In this document: positions 1-42,400 of the stretch, one piece after another
Numbering within the stretch: position 1 is the stretch's first letter
Layout: each line of letters starts with the position of its first letter
Assembly (NCBI GenBank): GCA_030562195.1
Contig: JAUJPP010000005.1
Span: 20,323,106-20,387,105 of the forward strand
From: Nipponacmea schrenckii
Taxonomy: Eukaryota; Mollusca; Gastropoda; Lottiidae
Reading direction: 5' to 3'
Length of the DNA stretch: 64,000 nt
The notes under the pieces: model-generated
The model's database searches: none
Seen by the model: the letters and a program-made list of their open reading frames with translations, nothing else
Told to the model about the DNA's origin: nothing
Made by a program: the position numbers and the translations under genes

Positions 1-206
1 TTATTTTATTTAGCCACTTCAGTTTGTATTAACTTTTTTATTTAGCCACTTCAGTTTGTATTTGCTTTATTTTATTTATGTTTGCCTGTATATAAAATGT
101 CCAAGTTTACTGAGAAGGATTACTGTCCTCAAAATAAGTAGGCCTAAGTTTATTGAATCGGTATAGGCCCCTATAGCTTCCTTGACAATCACTTAATTTA
201 ACTTAC
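1..206. repeat. Short direct repeat, no gene seen
   Basis: A stretch of about 25 bases containing TTTAGCCACTTCAGTTTGTA occurs twice in the first 61 bases. The rest is AT-rich and shows no coding signal. It would be intron or flank if the candidate exon at 207-332 is real. Confidence 0.5.
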
Positions 207-332
207 CAAAATCTTTTCTTCCAAATTCTTTGTGATGACTTTATAATCTGTTAATTTACTCACAACTGAATCAATATCACCGATATTCTGGCCAATATCT
301 TCCCGATGCCTCCGTAAAATATCACTCTTGTC
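207..332 (-). CDS. Candidate internal exon of an unidentified gene running off the left edge
   Basis: On the minus strand, 42 codons are open between a possible acceptor (ATGATGCAG, next to 332) and a strong donor (GTAAGTT, just below 207). The peptide is hydrophilic and rich in Asp, Glu, Lys and Ile with heptad-like spacing (begins DKSDILRRHREDIG, ends TKNLEEKIL), which suggests a coiled coil or long helix. I do not recognise the family. The next exon would lie beyond the left edge, and no earlier exon could be found between 333 and 6160. The acceptor has a poor pyrimidine tract, so the 5' border is uncertain; an in-frame ATG ATG just upstream could instead be the start. This could be a chance open stretch. 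Confidence 0.35.
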
Positions 333-1077
333 CTGCATCATTTTGTAGATGTAAATATACAACAGTTGCTGATATTAATACAACTATTATACTACCCTAT
401 TTCAATACAGTAGTACAGTAATTCACTTATGAAACAAAAACTGTGACTGAAGCTATCTACAAAAATGTTACGATGGAAAAAAATCTTTTTTTTTTCTCAA
501 AAGGCAGTGAATATTTACCACGCAGGGGCTACATATAACTCCATGAAAGGAAAAGAAAGAAACAACTATATTTTACAAGGATAACAACTTAGATTCACAA
601 GTCAGCCGTGACAAGGATCCTTTCTACCAGCTGGTCCTTGACCAAACCTTTTGGCATTGATTTATCATGACAGGAATTGTTTTTTTTTATACTTGATACA
701 AAACTATACAAAAGTATAACACAAAACTATACAAAAGTATAACACATCACGAGTTTAAAGAGTTCGAATCATTATAATCACTGGAAAGTCGTCAAGGTAT
801 TTTGAAATCTTTCACATAGCGTACTTTTGAACCCTTATGTAAGCTACAACACCACGTAGTTTGTTTGGCAAGGGGGCTAATATATATCTCCTGTATTGGA
901 ATTATTTGATTTTTTTGTATACTTGAAAGTGTGATGGTAATGAATCTTATTTTCACGTGAAATGTCTGCCATGTATTTAATATATGATATCATTATCCTT
1001 TTGTAGAAGTTCCGAAGTTACTACGTAGTGGTAAATAGCTCAAGCCGTTTTAAATTTTATACATTAATATTACGTGA
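333..1077. other. No gene seen
   Basis: AT-rich non-coding DNA. The only structure noticed is a short tandem duplication of ACAAAACTATACAAAAGTAT around 700-745. No long open frame or splice-bounded exon was recognised. Confidence 0.5.
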
Positions 1078-1392
1078 TGGCTATGGAAGCCGACAGCGGT
1101 CATCCTCTTTTTTCAATTTCTCAAAGTCGCCAACTCAACAAGTCGCCGGATTTCAAAGTCGCCAACTCGCCAACTCGACAAGTCGCCGGAAATTCAAAGT
1201 CGCCAACTCGACAAAACAGCGCGACAAGTCGCGGGGGTCGCCAACTCAACAGATTTTTTTGGCGACTTTCGAGTTGTCGAGTTGTCACCCCGCCATCCGC
1301 GACTTTGAAATCCGGCGACTTGTCGACTTTGAAATTAGAGGGCGCCAAGTCGCGGTTAACAAATTGCCGCTATCGGCTTCCATAGATGGCCA
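1078..1392. mobile_element. Foldback / MITE-like element with nested inverted repeats
   Basis: The outer arms are inverted copies containing ATGGAAGCCGACAGCGG (left, about 1078-1099) and its complement with one change (right, about 1367-1392). A second pair of arms, 1140-1162 and 1299-1321, is a perfect 23-bp inverted match. The left half is built from repeats of AAGTCGCCAACTCGACAAGT and the right half from their complement, so the whole block can fold on itself. Its GC content is far higher than the flanks. Short ORFs on both strands inside it are products of the repeats. It is probably a non-autonomous foldback DNA element; I cannot name the superfamily. Confidence 0.6.
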
Positions 1393-1508
1393 ATTTGAGT
1401 TTTGAAATACTTCCTTGCCGGATATAAAAAATGACTCATGTTTTTCATGGTCGTGTGTAAAATTATTTTTCATATCCATCCACAAAATTCAATATTCTTA
1501 GATGTGTA

Positions 1509-1857
1509 AGCCGTGGTGGCTCAGCGAGTTAGAAGCGTGTACGCCAACCTGGAGGTCCAGGGTTCAATCCCTGCAAAGGTCTAGATGGACTGTCGGATTT
1601 TTCAACCCAGTTTTCTCCATGTTAGTGATGCAGGTCGGTCAGACTGACATGGAAAAAGCGTCTTGTCGTTCGGGTGGGACAATGAACCGAGGCCCGTTTG
1701 CTACAGATTGAGCACGTTAAATTTGGAAATCGTAAAAAGAGTAGGCTAATGCCGCTGTCCTAGCACACTGCATGGCGTTGCTCGTTTTCATTAGCCCATG
1801 ATAAGGTACATAAGAGTAGCCTAGCACGTAAAACTCCATTCACTTCATTTCATTTCA
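1509..1857 (+). mobile_element. tRNA-derived SINE, copy 1
   Basis: The 5' head carries RNA polymerase III promoter boxes: an A box TGGCTCAGCGAGT (1517-1529) and a B box GGTTCAATCC (1561-1570) at tRNA-like spacing. The body contains GATGCAGGTC, TGACATGGAAAAAGCG and GGGACAATGAACCGAGGCCC, and the 3' end is a simple ATTTC tail. The same head and body recur at 14489-14850 (minus), 26348-26645 (plus) and, truncated, at 11189, 28485 and 31500. It is not a functional tRNA gene, because the anticodon arm is degenerate and a long non-tRNA body follows. Confidence 0.8.
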
Positions 1858-2394
1858 AAGTTCACGAAAATCATGTGAATAGGTTATGAGTGTTATGGGT
1901 CTTATTCCTAAGACGAGAAATTGAAAAGAACTTATCACAACAAATCGAAACTTAACTTATGGGTTAATATTTCATGTGTTCGTCACTGAAGACATACAGA
2001 AACATGTAAGCTATACACGCCACCTATTGACTTGTTTCTCTTTACTCTATGGATTTAAAAGTAATTTAGCCCGAAATAACTAATCCATATTCAACGATAT
2101 TATTTAATGTTGGGTGAAATTTAAACTTTTTGAGTAGCAAATTAGAAATTAACCACTCTTTGTTTTCATTAGACTTTTTTTTTTCGGGAAGCTCCCTAGC
2201 CCAACTCGAAAATGGGATAGAAATTTGGTTTGAAAAATACGATAAGATACGTACTGGAATAGAAAATGATAAATCTAAGATTTTTACGCATTAGTAGTTA
2301 GTAATTGCATAATAATATGCATAAGTGCATAACTTTGTTGCTAATTATCCGATCGCTTTGAAAATTACAGAATATAGAGAAGTCGCCTATAGAA
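1858..2394. other. No gene seen
   Basis: AT-rich intergenic DNA following the SINE. No coding, RNA or repeat structure was recognised. Confidence 0.45.
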
Positions 2395-3678
2395 ATAAAA
2401 CCGCATTATAAAAAAAGTTCTACCACTTCCGGTTCTTGCGTGAGAACTTCGGTTTTTTTAGAACCGCGTTGGGTCACCCAGCTTCCGGTGTATGTAAGAA
2501 ATCAGTACAAAAGCTATACGTATATACAATCAGGCATAATTAGAACCCTTTTACAATAAAAAAAATCCAAACCGGGAAGTGATACTTTATGTGTCATCAC
2601 AGAACGGTAACATTCAGCAAAATTTTAATAAGTCCGCTAATTTTTATCCGATTTGTCCGATTTTGGTGTTTTTCGAAACCTTGTTACTTTATCTAAAACT
2701 TGATGGGAACAGAATTTTGATTTTCAAATTTAATGAAAAATGAAAATTCAAAAGGTCAAATCAAATGACCTTGACCTTCAATGACCCTGAATTATTTCAA
2801 GTAGAATATTCTTATCCTAAGCTATCCACACATATGCCTATTATGATCGACAACTATTTTTTTGGTACCCGTTTTAGTTTTTTGAAAATTCACAAGGCTA
2901 TGTCAAATGACCTTGACCTTCAATGACCATGAATTTTAAAACCGCATCATAAAAATTTTTCTACCACTTCCGGTTTTTGCGTGAGAGCTTCCGGTTTTTT
3001 AGAACCCTGCTGGGATCTGCACAGATATCAATAGTAGATTCCTTTTGAGCCCCAGTCGGTGACGAATTGGATTCAGATTATTTTTTCAACAATATCCTTG
3101 CTCAAACCATTCGAATACATACTAACGGAAACAAAATCGGGAGACGAGGGTGGGAAAGAAAATATTTGAATCGTGCCTCCAAATGAGTATTCAAATAACA
3201 AATAATGAAAAGTCGACTTTGAGCAAGAGCCGCGTTCAATCGGACCATTAAAAAAAAACATTAACAAGAATAGTTAACAACAACAATACTTAAACTAAAA
3301 TTGCTTACATCTATGAACGTATTTCGACAACCTAAAAATATTTTGTAAACAGAAATTGCAATTGCTAAATATTAGATAGGTTATACAACAATGAACAAGT
3401 TGATATCTGTTTATGTAGTTTTTATTTTAACCTAACAACATCTATCCATGTTTGATATAGTAGATAAATTTCAACCTCTTGTTTCATTCACAAAAATAAA
3501 TATTATTGACAATTCTGACCTTAAATATTTTTATGATGGAACCTTAAAACTTTCTCATTAATATGCAATTAACTTTAAACTGTGGTGTAACAATATTACA
3601 TAATAAAACTTCGCGTATATTTTTTGAAACCTGTAGAGGTTGTTTACTACTCTCGGAACTGTTCACAGTTCTAGTTGT

Positions 3679-3703
3679 GGGACTTTGCTTTCAGCAAAGT
3701 CCC
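3679..3703. repeat. Perfect 11-bp hairpin
   Basis: GGGACTTTGCT, a TTC loop, then AGCAAAGTCCC: a perfect 11-bp stem with a 3-nt loop, about 17 bases before the long poly-T tract. It may be the end of a small transposable element or an RNA hairpin. No function can be read from the sequence. Confidence 0.7.
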
Positions 3704-3721
3704 AGTTTGTTTTCGAAATGT

Positions 3722-3754
<33 letters not shown>

Positions 3755-4491
3755 CGATTTTTCCACACCTTCCTGCTCTTAAACTACAGTAGTTGCAGCA
3801 ACCATTCAACTTTCCTAGACCTTCTGTAGTGGCAAAAAAGTTAATGAATATAAATTGGAACATTTTTGCAAAACCAGAAGTGCAACAGTGCAACATTTGC
3901 AAAAAACAGTTTTTCGGCTCTAGAAGGCGCAATTTTGACCCGATTTTCATCGGGTTTTCATTTTCAGAATCTACATACAATATCCAATAGGATAGCAGTT
4001 AAAAAAATTCGTAGCAGACAATCTTTTGCCGTATTTTCGAATTTTTTTACCATTTTTTAAATTTCTGTCCGATTAAGTTCCAATTTTAGGTGCTAAGAGA
4101 GACTATAAATCTAAACAAAATGACATTGTCAAATATTTTGCGTCACTTCCGGTTTACGCTCAAAAAGGGTTCAAAGTTGAAATCTCTGATTTTCGGTCTA
4201 CTTCCGGTCTAATTGTCACGGGTCATTGAAACTTGTGTTGAACAATATCTTTTTAAAAAAACTGGCCGATTTAAAAAAAAAATCCAGACCGGAAGTAATA
4301 CTTTGGCCGCCATCTTGAAATTCACTTTTTTGTAAAACTCAAAATGGGGCCTCTACGGTAAGAGCGATTTGCGTGATGTTTATATTTCTGGAAAGCTTAG
4401 TTGATTGCGAAAAAAATTATGGTTGAATTTCACTTTTGCAATTTTGCAACATCCGGTTGAATTTTTTCGAAGTTTGGGGGCTTATTTCTCG

Positions 4492-4575
4492 TGACCTTGA
4501 CCTTTGACGACCTTGACCTTTAGTAGGTCAAAGGTCATTGACCTTGGCTATCATTTGATACTTTGACCTTTGAAG
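4492..4575. promoter_or_regulatory. Cluster of nuclear-receptor half-sites including a perfect DR1
   Basis: AGGTCA A AGGTCA (4525-4537) is a perfect direct repeat with 1-base spacing, the consensus bound by HNF4, RXR-type and COUP-type receptors. It is flanked by TGACCTTGACCT (about 4492) and several more TGACCT/AGGTCA half-sites in about 85 bases. The motifs are visible; binding is unknown. They lie in repetitive DNA about 1.9 kb beyond the 3' end of the SRPK gene, so they may simply be part of a repeat. Confidence 0.4.
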
Positions 4576-5690
4576 TCTACTTCCGGTTTTATAGCTTCCC
4601 GAAAACAGCAAAATTCGCAAATTTGGGTAGCTCTAGAGCGTGACCTAATTAATTTAGAGTATTATTTTTTTCAGATTCTTAAGGTGCTTTTTGTCCTCTA
4701 TCCAACGATATATAACAAAAGTTTGTAAAATGAAAATTGAAGTTTTTGATTTTTGCAAAGAAAAGTACATTTTGCCGTATTTTCGCTTGTTTGAAATATA
4801 TGTGTGTATATCTCGTGATCTATTAGCTGTACAAGCTTCAAATTTTTACTGTGAATATACATTTTGAATATGATTAGATTCCCCTCCAAAAAAACGAGAT
4901 GGGCGTGGCACATCCGGGTGAACTTCAAATTTACCATTTATATCGGTCACCGAATTACGGCTGCAGTAAATAACGTTTTTCAAAAAAGTACCTTGCATAC
5001 ATATACATGTATCTCATTACTTTGGCCAGGTTATCCCAAAAAATCAAATGTTTCTGCCTGTTTGTTGCAATTTTGCGACCTTTACAAGGTCATTGGTCAC
5101 TGACTTTAGCTATCAGTTGACAATTTGGCATTAGACTTCTGACGTCTATTTCCGGTTTTATAGCTGCTCGAAAGCAGCAAAATTCACAACTTTGGACTGC
5201 TCTAGAGCGTGACGTAATTAATTTAGAGGTTTATTATTTTCAGATTCTTAAGGGGCTTTTTGTCCACTTTCCAGCAATGTATAAGAAAAGTTTTTAAAAT
5301 CAAAATTTAATTTTTGCACTTTTAAAATTAAAGTACATTTTGCCTTTTTGAAATGTATTTGTGCATATCTCGTGATCTTTTAAATGTACAAGCTTCAATT
5401 TTGTACCTTGAATATATATTTTGAATGTTATTAGATTTACGCAAAAAAAAAAATGAGATGGGCGTGGCACATCCGGGTAAACTTTCAATTTAGCATTTAT
5501 ATAGGTCAGCGAATTACGTCAGTAGGAAATAACGTTTTTCCAAAAAATTCTTTGCACACAGATACCTCGTTGCTTTGGCCAGATGCTCCCAGAAAATCAG
5601 ATGTTTCGGCCTGTCTGTTGCAATTTGGCAACGTTAGCAAAATCCCACTCTGTGCCACGTGTGGCTCTAGTTATTTTATTATTTTTAGTT
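4557..5690. repeat. Two-copy tandem duplication, period about 560-570 bp
   Basis: Landmarks recur in the same order in both halves: CTTCCGGTTTTATAGC, GCTCTAGAGCGTGAC, TTCAGATTCTTAAGG, ATATCTCGTGATC and GATGGGCGTGGCACATCCGG. For example, the last is at about 4898 and again at about 5457. The copies have diverged by substitutions and small indels, so the duplication is old. Similar short frames occur at matching positions in both copies (for example ending TRWAWHIRVNF), but they are shadows of the duplication. Confidence 0.7.
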
Positions 5691-6160
5691 ATTAAATTAT
5701 CACCTGGGTGAAATTTAAGTTTTAAAATTATAATCTAGTAGTTTCTTAATTATATTCTATTTTTTTTAATTCAACACTAAAAAAATAAATGATGTCGTAT
5801 AGCCTACGGACCACCGTAGATAGGCCTAGAGAATATTAATTCGAGCCATAATTTTTCAGTGAAACATTTCATTTACTTTGAAATATAAAATATAATATCT
5901 CATGTGGTAACTGGGTGCCTATTTTTTTGTCATATTTTATCTTGTGCGACACCTGGATGTGGAACAGTGTGTCCTTATATGTTGAAAGACTTGCACAATA
6001 TGTACTCTTGCCATCATTGTGACCTAGACTGTCAGACAACTCTGCTGTGATGCTAAAGTTGAAGTAAACTTCACTTGCTGTAATAAATGCACATAATAGT
6101 AATTCATCTATAACCTTCCTTTCATGAAAACATATTATAAAAACTTGAGAATAATTTTTC

Positions 6161-6166
6161 TTTATT
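6161..6166 (-). terminator. Likely polyadenylation signal of the SRPK gene
   Basis: TTTATT on the plus strand is AATAAA on the minus strand, about 200 nt after the SRPK stop codon. It is the first canonical hexamer downstream of the stop. Use of this site is inferred. Confidence 0.5.
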
Positions 6167-6365
6167 TAGTCACAAGCTAAGATAATTATTCTTTTAACAT
6201 TGGGCTTGTTTCATAAATTATTAACAGTTTATGTAACTTATCAGAAAAAAGGGGGTATTTCAGATAAATTAACAGAATTGATAGTTTTATATGTTTCACA
6301 CTAGTTGATTATCACTTTCACAGTTAAGTAAGTTGGTGGAAACAATATTTTACTAATTCACTAGG

Positions 6366-38156
<31,791 letters not shown>

Positions 38157-38290
38157 TAACGGTGATCCACTTATTAGTGATATACGCATGCGTGACGCTT
38201 GGTTTGGAATTCTGGGAAAAGATGACGGTTATAGAATGTTGTCACGAGCGCTTTCCCGCAAAACTTGACATAAATATTTAGTGCTAAAGA
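38157..38290 (-). promoter_or_regulatory. Putative SRPK 5' UTR / promoter with NRF-1-like site
   Basis: Upstream of the SRPK start lies CGCATGCG (38185-38192) followed by TGACG. This resembles an NRF-1 palindrome next to a CRE-like half-site, a common arrangement in housekeeping promoters. The transcription start was not determined. Confidence 0.35.
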
Positions 38291-39453
38291 TTTTGTAATG
38301 ATATATAATTTTGATCTTCCTCGAATTTATTTTTGAAAGGCAATTCATTTAAAACATTTTAACATCTATTTTTCCAATTTTTAGACGAAAATGAACACGG
38401 CGTAAATTAACGGCTCTCCGCTTGGACTAACTTCTCTTTGCCTCAGGCACAGATAAAAAAAAATATGTTATTATCAATTACATTGTAGCTCTAAATATTT
38501 CAATTATTCACTTCCATTTATTTATTATGAAAATTTATAATATTTCCCATATCATTACATGTGTGGGTGTTTCTTTTTTTAATTTGCGAAACAATGACGG
38601 TGAAGTAGTCCTATAATTATGTAATTACAGGCTAGCCTATATACATATGAAAAAAAAATGGTAAAAATTGAAAAACATGATCAGAGGAAATGCAGAACAA
38701 TTTAGGTCAAAGTCTTCCAATGATGATCCGAAGATCTATGTAACACGTGTTTTAAAAACAAACCAAAGTCAGACTGCGACGACCATCATTAATAGGATTA
38801 AGTAGATTAGTTAATTTGTTGTTAACACTTAGATTAATAGATTTCATTGTTCACGGCTTGATATGTGTCACATTTAAAATCTATCGATAATAAATCACTT
38901 GCCATGGGCCTTGTTGGATTGAGATGTGGTCGTTTTCAGTGTCATGTTATTATGTAATACAGACACCATTCAATTTAAATTATAACTGTTATCAAACGAG
39001 ACCATCAGAAACTATCATGTATATATTAAACCATAATTAAATTTGCCAACTCTTTAGATATATGGTCAGATACAGACGACGATGCTCTCAGACTAGGGCT
39101 TTATTAGGCCTATCAATTTTGTAAGAGGCCTCTCAATTTAGTTAAGATTTCGACTTGCTTGGTAAACTATTCTCATTAGACACTTTAAATCATTTAAGGT
39201 CAGGGTTTTTATCTACTGAAATGCTGTGGGCCTCATTAAAATTCATTTTTATTGTCAAAATCCATTGAAACGTGAAGTGATCCAAGCTTTGAAATAAATA
39301 GAGCAGAATTCAAGAGAGCCGTGAGTGAAAATGTGATGTAAGGGAGATAACTCGTGTTGTAATTAACAGTTACGAGGTAACAGTACAAACGTTATCAAGC
39401 TAATTATTTATGTTAATTTTCACAATTGGATTTAATTATAGAAGAATCAAGAC
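38291..39453. other. Divergent intergenic region between SRPK and homeobox gene
   Basis: About 1.2 kb of AT-rich DNA between two genes read away from each other. It should hold both promoters. No strong element could be picked out by eye. Confidence 0.45.
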
Positions 39454-42400
39454 ATGCAAAATAAGGTAAGAAAATTGATATTGCATTTTTTTGATTAAAT
39501 TAAAGATGCGCTTTATCTAAACTCGAATAATTAAGTCTGTTTTTTTATTGATCCTTCAGTCACATTATGTTGAAATAAGAGTAAGCATGGAGCAAGGCAA
39601 TTACCCTATAATGGCCACATTCTAAACTACGCATGATTCTTACATGGAAATAACACATTGTCATATTCCAGTGTAAGAACCATACATAGCTGCTATCATG
39701 AAATTCTTGTTTTTACCAGGATAAAGATGAAGCTCCCGGAGGGACATCAGTTCAATCGGAGGAACATTCTTGGAGTTATGCCCCATATCTTATGGGAAAA
39801 GCGCAAGCCGTAGTTTGTCCTTTTCCAAGACAATCAGACACGGATAACCAAGATTCCAATAATTCAGAAGAACTCTGTCAGATCAGGTAGGGTCTTGATA
39901 TATTCCTCCAATCTACAAGCCTAGCGTTTCATTGCGTATTAATGTCCACATACTGAATGCAACGGAAGCAAAGCGGCCATGAAAGCTTTAGCAAGACATT
40001 GTTTTGGTATTCAAACGTCAGAGTATATTGATAATTTCTGTTGGAAGATATTATTTGACCACAAAATGTCAATTTAATGTGATATTTAAAGAACTCCTTC
40101 ATACACGGATACGAGAACAGGAAATAATTTTCACTCATGACAGTTCTGTAAATTGTCTCTTTTTTTGTCACAACAAAAAAGATAATATGTTTTTTCAGAG
40201 CCAGAGAAGATATGTCAAGTCCCGAGGGTGATATTCAGAACGAATCCATCGTTATAGTCGAAACCAAACAGCAAGACGAGTGTATCGTCAACGTAACAAT
40301 GGACGAAGGATCAGAGAAACTCCGCATCCAAGATGATAGTCTCCTAGATAAATTAGAATCTTTCCAGAATTATTCACTTAGCCAGACATTTACTTTACAC
40401 CAGTCCTTCCAAGCTATACTTAGCGATATTAAGCAACAAGAGATGTTAGCTAATGGAGTAGACAATCACGAGGCTTCCGGCGATCAACAGAAAGAGGACC
40501 AGACTGAAACTGCATCTGAATCTCAAAATGCTAGGTCACCCGATATCAAACGAGGGTCAGAAATGATTAAAGTACACGAAAGCGAAGGAGAACTTGAATA
40601 TGCACATGGTCCTAAGTATGAATCAATAGTACAGGCGGCTCTTATGGCCTCAGGGATATCCCAGGACGTAGACAGTGACGCATCCACCAATGCAAATGAC
40701 GAGAATAATGAAGCCCAAAGGAATCCCAAACGAAAACGCCAACCTTCACTGGATATGCGTCCAATAGCTATCGTCAAGTCTGAAAGCATTGAAGAGTCGA
40801 CCAAAAATGTTGATGAACAGATTCCTTCTAATAAAACACAATTCGTACCACATACTGCATACACCAGAAGTATCCAAATACGATCAGAAACAAACACAGT
40901 GCTAAATTTGATACCAAACCCTCCAGGTGAAGTATCAAAGCAATCCTCTGAAGTTGCTCAAACACCTCAAGCTGTAACGAAGTCTTCACCAGATGCACAG
41001 TCCCCACAGCTTGAAAGTTGGCAACATTTTATGACTAAGTATCTTCCAAATCAAAATTCTATTTCTCCGTGGATCTCTGTAAATGGCCAACCGCTTCAAA
41101 GTCAACCAAAACAAAACAACGTTCCACACGCTCAACCAAATCTACCAACAGAATGTACTAAAATGAAGCAGTCGACACCGAACGACAACAAAAATGTTCC
41201 CGTAAAGTTGGAACCAAAAGACGACAGAAGTAGTGAAAATCCTACAAAACAAAATAAGACATTGTGTGAACCGACGGTTCAGCTTAAAGTTGAGCCTATC
41301 TCAACCAGCAATTCAGACGAGCAACCAAAGGCCACCTCACCAAAGACGATACCCAAGGACATAATGCCAAAAATAACACACTTTGAGGTTTCTCCACTAT
41401 CTGAATCGACGCCCATTTTAGAACATCACAAAAGTCGCACAAAACTATCTCCATTATTTCCAATGTTACCAGAAACAACTCCCGAGTTCCAGAGGACTCT
41501 CAAAAGAGTGGCATTGTCAGCTTCCCCTACCAACCTTCCCAATAATTCTGGAATATTAGCAGAATCAACACCAGAGAATCATCTACAGAATGTCAGAAGC
41601 AAGCTGTCACCGAACAATTTTCCAGACTTTTCTGGTAGATTGTCTCCTTTCAATGATCCTTTTTTCTTTCCGCCACCTGCTCACCAGAATCAACATCGTC
41701 AGACTTCACCAACCAACATCCGTCAGATGTCTCCAACGGGTTATTTCGGGATACATCAGCCAGCTCCAGCCCACCATGGAATGGACATGTACTATGGATC
41801 ACACAACCCTTATCCTCCTTTCTATGGCAGCATGTACTCGAATCCATATCAGAATCCTATGCATCACAACATGATGCTCCACCAAAACTCAATGTACCAA
41901 CATCAGTATCATCAACAGATGCCCCCTCCATTTGGAATCCCACCATATTCCCAACAGAACACACTGGAGGCAGACGATTCGCAGAAAAAGGAATATGTCC
42001 CTCCACTCCCTTCTCAGTCGAAAGGTCATCAACACAATCCAGCATCAAGTTCTCAGCATCAGAATTCCCAAGACCCTCTGAAGCAATCACCACGTCAAAA
42101 GCAGAATCTAGACCAGTCAGCACTTGTAACCGGTTTTCCACACCATCCGCAAAATCCAGAATCAACTAAGGCCCACACATCCCAACAGTTGTATCAATTT
42201 ATTACCCCTGGGAAAGGTATACACCAGAATCCCGAGATTGATTCCCAGAATCTAAAACCTACAATTCCGGATTCGTTTGGTTTAAATCTTCCTCTCCAGC
42301 CACCGGCATCAATGAAATTAATGATAACACCTCCAGGTAGTCTATGTCAATTCTCAAATCACAAATGAAATCCAATTTATAAACATGGCTCCACTTCTAC

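Larger units (their letters stand above)
2395..5690. repeat. Composite non-coding repeat region rich in CTTCCGG and TGACCTTGACC motifs
   Basis: About 3.3 kb without a plausible gene. A block of about 75 bp containing CTACCACTTCCGG and GCGTGAGA occurs at about 2400-2475 and again at about 2940-3010. CTTCCGGT or ACCGGAAG cores occur roughly a dozen times in otherwise AT-rich DNA, and TGACCTTGACCTT strings occur at about 2768, 2910 and 4492. It also holds a poly-T run of about 33 at 3720-3754, a perfect hairpin and a tandem duplication (listed separately). The open frames here (64-105 codons) lack splice-site support and family likeness. It is probably an old, non-autonomous repeat of unknown class. 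Confidence 0.5.

Noticed and set aside
1028..1485. Frames of 66-125 codons on both strands near 1.1-1.5 kb
   Set aside because: They fall in the GC-rich foldback element, where stop codons are rare because of the repeat motif. No splice signals or family likeness.
1509..1583. A tRNA gene
   Set aside because: A and B boxes are present, but the cloverleaf is degenerate and it continues into a conserved SINE body found in other copies.
3563..3980. Frames of 88-105 codons on both strands containing poly-Phe or poly-Lys
   Set aside because: They read through the poly-T tract and have no coding character on either side.
41590..42165. Overlapping frames (94-102 codons) in the homeobox exon 3 region
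   Set aside because: They are shadows of the main frame, which continues across splice sites in correct phase.
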